Below are positions 7,007 through 9,044 of a stretch of DNA of 9,044 nucleotides, piece by piece; positions within the stretch are counted from its first letter, which is position 1; the number at the start of each line of letters is the position of its first letter. The notes below the pieces were generated by a model. The model made no database searches, was not told the origin of the DNA, and saw only the letters and a list, made by a program, of their open reading frames with translations. The translations under genes and the position numbers were made by a program. The stretch is from an uncultured Bacteroidales bacterium (lineage in GTDB: Bacteria; Bacteroidota; Bacteroidia; Bacteroidales; Paludibacteraceae): the NCBI GenBank assembly GCA_937892015.1, contig CALAUY010000136.1, positions 1-9,044 of the forward strand, given 5' to 3'.

Positions 7007-8269
7007 TCACTCTATTCCAAGCAGTTCGACCTTAAAAATCAGAGTCGAGAACGGCGGAATATTCGCTCCGGCTCCTCGCTCACCATACGCAAGGTTGTAC
7101 GGGATATACAGCTCATATTCCGAACCCACGGGCATCAGCTGCAATGCCTCAGTCCAACCGGCAATCACTTGTGTTACGCCAAACACGATGGGCTCACCGC
7201 GCTGATAGCTCGAGTCGAAAACAGTGCCATTGATGAGCTTGCCCTCGTAGTTCACTTTCACCTTGTCCTCGCGAGTCGGTTTCTTGCCTTTTCCCTCGCG
7301 AACGACCTTGTACAGCAAACCGCTCTCCGTCTTCATCACGCCCGGCTCGCTCGCTTTTTCCTCAAGAAAAGCCTCACCCTCGCGCTTCGTAGGACCATAT
7401 TGCAACTCATTGATGGCCTCTTCAATATACATGCCGGCCATCATCGCATCCCAGTCACCATAATCGAGAAAACCGTTCACGAAGCCTTGTTTGATGAGCT
7501 CGAAATCGGTCGTAAGAGCCTCTACTCCAACCAGACCCGTTGCTTCTTGACTCTTAATCTGACCACCGATACGCTCGCCCAAATTCGCCAACTGCGGATA
7601 CTTCACATTGCTCTTCAGCACTGCGTTGAGTTCATTGATGAAATCCGCCTCGGCATGACCCGTTGTGTCGCCCGACAGCAAGTACATCTGCAACTGCTGA
7701 CCATTCAGTACACCAAAAGCGTAGTTAACCGAGTCGAGAGCAGTCTTCAGTTTCGGCTCTGCAGGCTTGTTCGGACATTTAGACTTAACAGGCTTCAAAT
7801 CAGCACTTTCCTCTTCCGACGAGACTCTGTATTGCTCGCGGAAATAGGTGCTGGCACTGTCGGCTGACCAATCGTACAACTCTCTATAAATGGCGTTCAC
7901 AAGACCCTGAAGGAACAGTTTCTCGTTGAAAGCCCACGCGGGATTGTTTGCCAGTCCGGATTTTTCCATGTCTTTCACCGCAAAACCGAGGTTCTGTGCT
8001 ACTCCCTGAATCTCCGACGGCTCTTCCTTTTCTTTTGATTCATAGCCTTTTACAAGACCATCCACGAACGCGTTCGTGGCGGCTTTGTACTCCGTCGAGT
8101 CGATGTTACGGAAATTCTGCATCTTGATGCTGTTGGCGTTGACCAAACCCAACGCATAGTTCACCGAGTCATTGGCATTCGTCAGCTCCACTGACTTGCC
8201 CTCGTACGTGTTACTGCAACTAACCATTGCTATCACCGCAACGGTTGCTAAAAGCGAAATTTTTTTCAT
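7007..8269 (-). CDS. FKBP-type peptidyl-prolyl isomerase lipoprotein with duplicated N-terminal domain
   Basis: This is a predicted envelope folding factor that catalyses cis-trans isomerisation of prolyl bonds. The product is 420 residues from the ATG at 8269; an open TTG 11 codons earlier is rejected because the lipoprotein signal (MKKISLLATVAVIAMVSC, lipidated Cys18) starts at the ATG. Two copies of a helical FKBP N-terminal unit are visible. The first starts at DSVNYALGLVNANSIKM (about 34-50) and the second at DSVNYAFGVLNGQQLQM (about 179-195), separated by a charged, Pro/Lys-rich linker (about 150-175). The FKBP catalytic domain occupies about 315-420, with VNYEGKLINGTVFDSS, GWTEALQLMPVGS, IPYNLAYGERGAG and the terminal FKVELLGIE. 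Ordinary FkpA-like proteins have one N-terminal domain and about 200-270 residues, so this one is long. It lies 71 bases after the cytoplasmic paralogue and 11 before the flippase. Confidence 0.9.
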   Translation of the reverse strand: MKKISLLATVAVIAMVSCSNTYEGKSVELTNANDSVNYALGLVNANSIKMQNFRNIDSTEYKAATNAFVDGLVKGYESKEKEEPSEIQGVAQNLGFAVKDMEKSGLANNPAWAFNEKLFLQGLVNAIYRELYDWSADSASTYFREQYRVSSEEESADLKPVKSKCPNKPAEPKLKTALDSVNYAFGVLNGQQLQMYLLSGDTTGHAEADFINELNAVLKSNVKYPQLANLGERIGGQIKSQEATGLVGVEALTTDFELIKQGFVNGFLDYGDWDAMMAGMYIEEAINELQYGPTKREGEAFLEEKASEPGVMKTESGLLYKVVREGKGKKPTREDKVKVNYEGKLINGTVFDSSYQRGEPIVFGVTQVIAGWTEALQLMPVGSEYELYIPYNLAYGERGAGANIPPFSTLIFKVELLGIE

Positions 8270-8299
8270 TTTTTGTCTTATTTTTTTATCATTTTGTCT
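8258..8299 (-). repeat. Imperfect duplication of the start region of the FKBP lipoprotein gene, with a tiny upstream ORF
   Basis: On the minus strand AGACAAAATGATAAAAAAAT (8299-8280) is repeated just downstream as AGACAAAAAATGAAAAAAAT (8277-8258). The second copy holds the true ATG (8267-8269). The first copy holds another ATG (8290-8292) that opens a four-codon reading frame encoding MIKK and closing with TAA at 8278-8280. The similarity is partly due to A-richness. No Shine-Dalgarno sequence is present at either ATG. Confidence 0.35.
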
Positions 8300-8340
8300 C
8301 AATGTAGGGTGACAACCGACCGATTACGAAGCGACCAACA

Positions 8341-8925
8341 TCATTCTATCCCCAACAACTCCACTGTAAACACTAGGGCCGAATACGGCGGAATGCTGAT
8401 TCCCGCACCACGCTCACCATATCCTAAGTGATACGGAATGAATAACTTATACTTCGAACCGATGGACATCAACTGCAAACCTTCCGTCCAACCGGGTATC
8501 ACCTGGTTCAGGGCAAACGTGATTGGTTCACCGCGCTGATAACTACTATCAAAAACCGTGCCATTCGGTAAACAACCCTCATAATGCACTTTCACACGGT
8601 CTGTCGGTTTGGGTTTCTGACCAATTGTCCCCTCAATCACCTCGTACTGCAATCCCGAACCTGTCATTTTGACAGACGGACGCTTCGCGTTCTCTGACAA
8701 GAACCGCTCACCTTCCGCTTTCGCAGCACCTGCCATCTGAGCTTCCAACTCTTTGAAAAACTTGTCCAATACTTGTTGCGCCTCCGCAAACGTAATCTGA
8801 GGGTTACGACCCGACAGCACATCCTCCATCCCTGCTACAAAGTCCTTACTCTCAATGCTTTTGATGCCCGACTGGGCTAAATTCTGCCCTATCGACAGAC
8901 CTAATGCATACGAAATTTTATCCAT
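8341..8925 (-). CDS. FKBP-type peptidyl-prolyl cis-trans isomerase (FklB/FkpA-like, no signal peptide)
   Basis: The product is 194 residues with no signal peptide or lipobox, so it is probably cytoplasmic, like FklB. The N-terminal helical dimerisation region (1-75) begins MDKISYALGLSIGQNL, a hallmark of this family, and contains KDFVAGMEDVLSG and a long helix up to AEGERFL. The FKBP domain (about 85-194) keeps the binding-pocket residues: VHYEGCLPNGTVFDSS (113-128), VIPGWTEGLQLM (142-153), IPYHLGYGERGAG (163-175) and the ending FTVELLGIE. The catalytic half is strikingly similar to that of the lipoprotein gene downstream, so the pair looks like a tandem duplication split between cytoplasm and envelope. 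The ATG at 8925 fits the family N-terminus, and an in-frame TAA lies just upstream (8929-8931). Its leader contains the 10-bp tandem repeat. Confidence 0.95.
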   Translation of the reverse strand: MDKISYALGLSIGQNLAQSGIKSIESKDFVAGMEDVLSGRNPQITFAEAQQVLDKFFKELEAQMAGAAKAEGERFLSENAKRPSVKMTGSGLQYEVIEGTIGQKPKPTDRVKVHYEGCLPNGTVFDSSYQRGEPITFALNQVIPGWTEGLQLMSIGSKYKLFIPYHLGYGERGAGISIPPYSALVFTVELLGIE

Positions 8926-8940
8926 AATTTATTGTTTAAT

Positions 8941-9044
8941 TGTTTGATGTTGTTTGATGTTGTTTGATGTTGTTTGATGTTGTTTGATGTTGTTTGATGT
9001 TGTTTGATGTTGTTTGATGTTGTTTGATGTTGTTTGATGTTGTT
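8941..9044. repeat. Perfect 10-bp tandem repeat array upstream of the FKBP operon, running off the window
   Basis: The unit TGTTTGATGT occurs ten times without a single change, followed by a partial TGTT at the window edge. A degenerate copy (TTGTTTAAT) lies at 8932-8940. The array begins 15 bases upstream of the FKBP start codon (ATG 8923-8925). The minus-strand version, ACATCAAACA, has no G, so a transcript reading into the FKBP gene would be unstructured and A/C-rich here. No -7 box lies between array and gene, so the promoter is probably within or beyond it. The plus strand meets TGA in every frame every 30 bases. The true length is unknown because the window stops inside the array, possibly at a contig end. 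Confidence 0.95.

Noticed and set aside
7169..7867. A 232-residue plus-strand reading frame
   Set aside because: It lies antisense inside the FKBP lipoprotein gene, has no recognisable motif or promoter, and its composition mirrors the real gene's codons.
8267..8302. TTG start for the FKBP lipoprotein at 8302
   Set aside because: It would put a charged 11-residue extension before a standard lipoprotein signal that begins at the ATG at 8269.
8270..8340. A separate promoter or terminator between the two FKBP genes
   Set aside because: The minus strand has only TACATTGA, which lacks the TTTG of the -7 box, and GGTCG occurs as direct copies with no hairpin, so co-transcription is the simpler reading.
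8941..9044. A CRISPR array
   Set aside because: The 10-bp units touch each other with no spacers, which is a simple tandem repeat.

Overview
The window reads as chromosome from a member of the Bacteroidales (Bacteroidota), probably Prevotella-like. Three things point there. The promoter elements are of the Bacteroidetes type (TTTG / TAnnTTTG) and Shine-Dalgarno sequences are absent. The gene content includes a DUF4861 protein beside a GH28 lipoprotein, FKBP proteins ending in VELLGIE, and a C-terminal tail resembling a type IX secretion sorting domain. The base composition is moderate and the leaders are A-rich. A genus cannot be fixed from the sequence alone.

Layout. Bases 1-151 hold no gene that I can see, only A/T-rich DNA with short AAAAAGCAC-like repeats. 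A well-formed promoter (152-183) drives rpsO (ribosomal protein S15, 299-568, + strand) through a leader of about 110 nt that can fold, including a stem around the start codon. A strong bidirectional terminator (586-620) separates rpsO from everything else, which is all on the minus strand.

Reading the minus strand in its own direction (right to left), there is a 10-bp tandem repeat array at the window edge (8941-9044), then a cytoplasmic-type FKBP prolyl isomerase (8341-8925), an FKBP lipoprotein with a duplicated N-terminal domain (7007-8269), a Wzx-like polysaccharide flippase with a GTG start (5508-6995), and truA (4729-5511), which overlaps the flippase by 4 bp. These four genes look like one transcription unit. 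The gap after truA (4630-4728) carries an inverted repeat and a -7 promoter box. A second group follows: a GH28 pectinase-type lipoprotein (3079-4629), a DUF4861 protein (1793-3061) and a secreted EndoI-family nuclease (681-1853), which overlaps the DUF4861 gene by 61 bp.

How the genes work together. The first group combines protein folding (two FKBPs), envelope glycan export (flippase) and tRNA modification (TruA), a housekeeping mixture. The second group looks like a small nutrient-scavenging module. The GH28 lipoprotein and the DUF4861 protein suggest pectin fragments as substrate, and the nuclease suggests extracellular nucleic acid. No SusC/SusD pair, regulator or sulfatase is present, so it is not a complete polysaccharide utilisation locus within this window.

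The least ordinary elements are the perfect 10-bp repeat array upstream of the FKBP operon, whose transcript would contain no G, and the possible autoregulatory rpsO leader. I found no CRISPR array, insertion sequence, tRNA, or convincing new multi-gene system.
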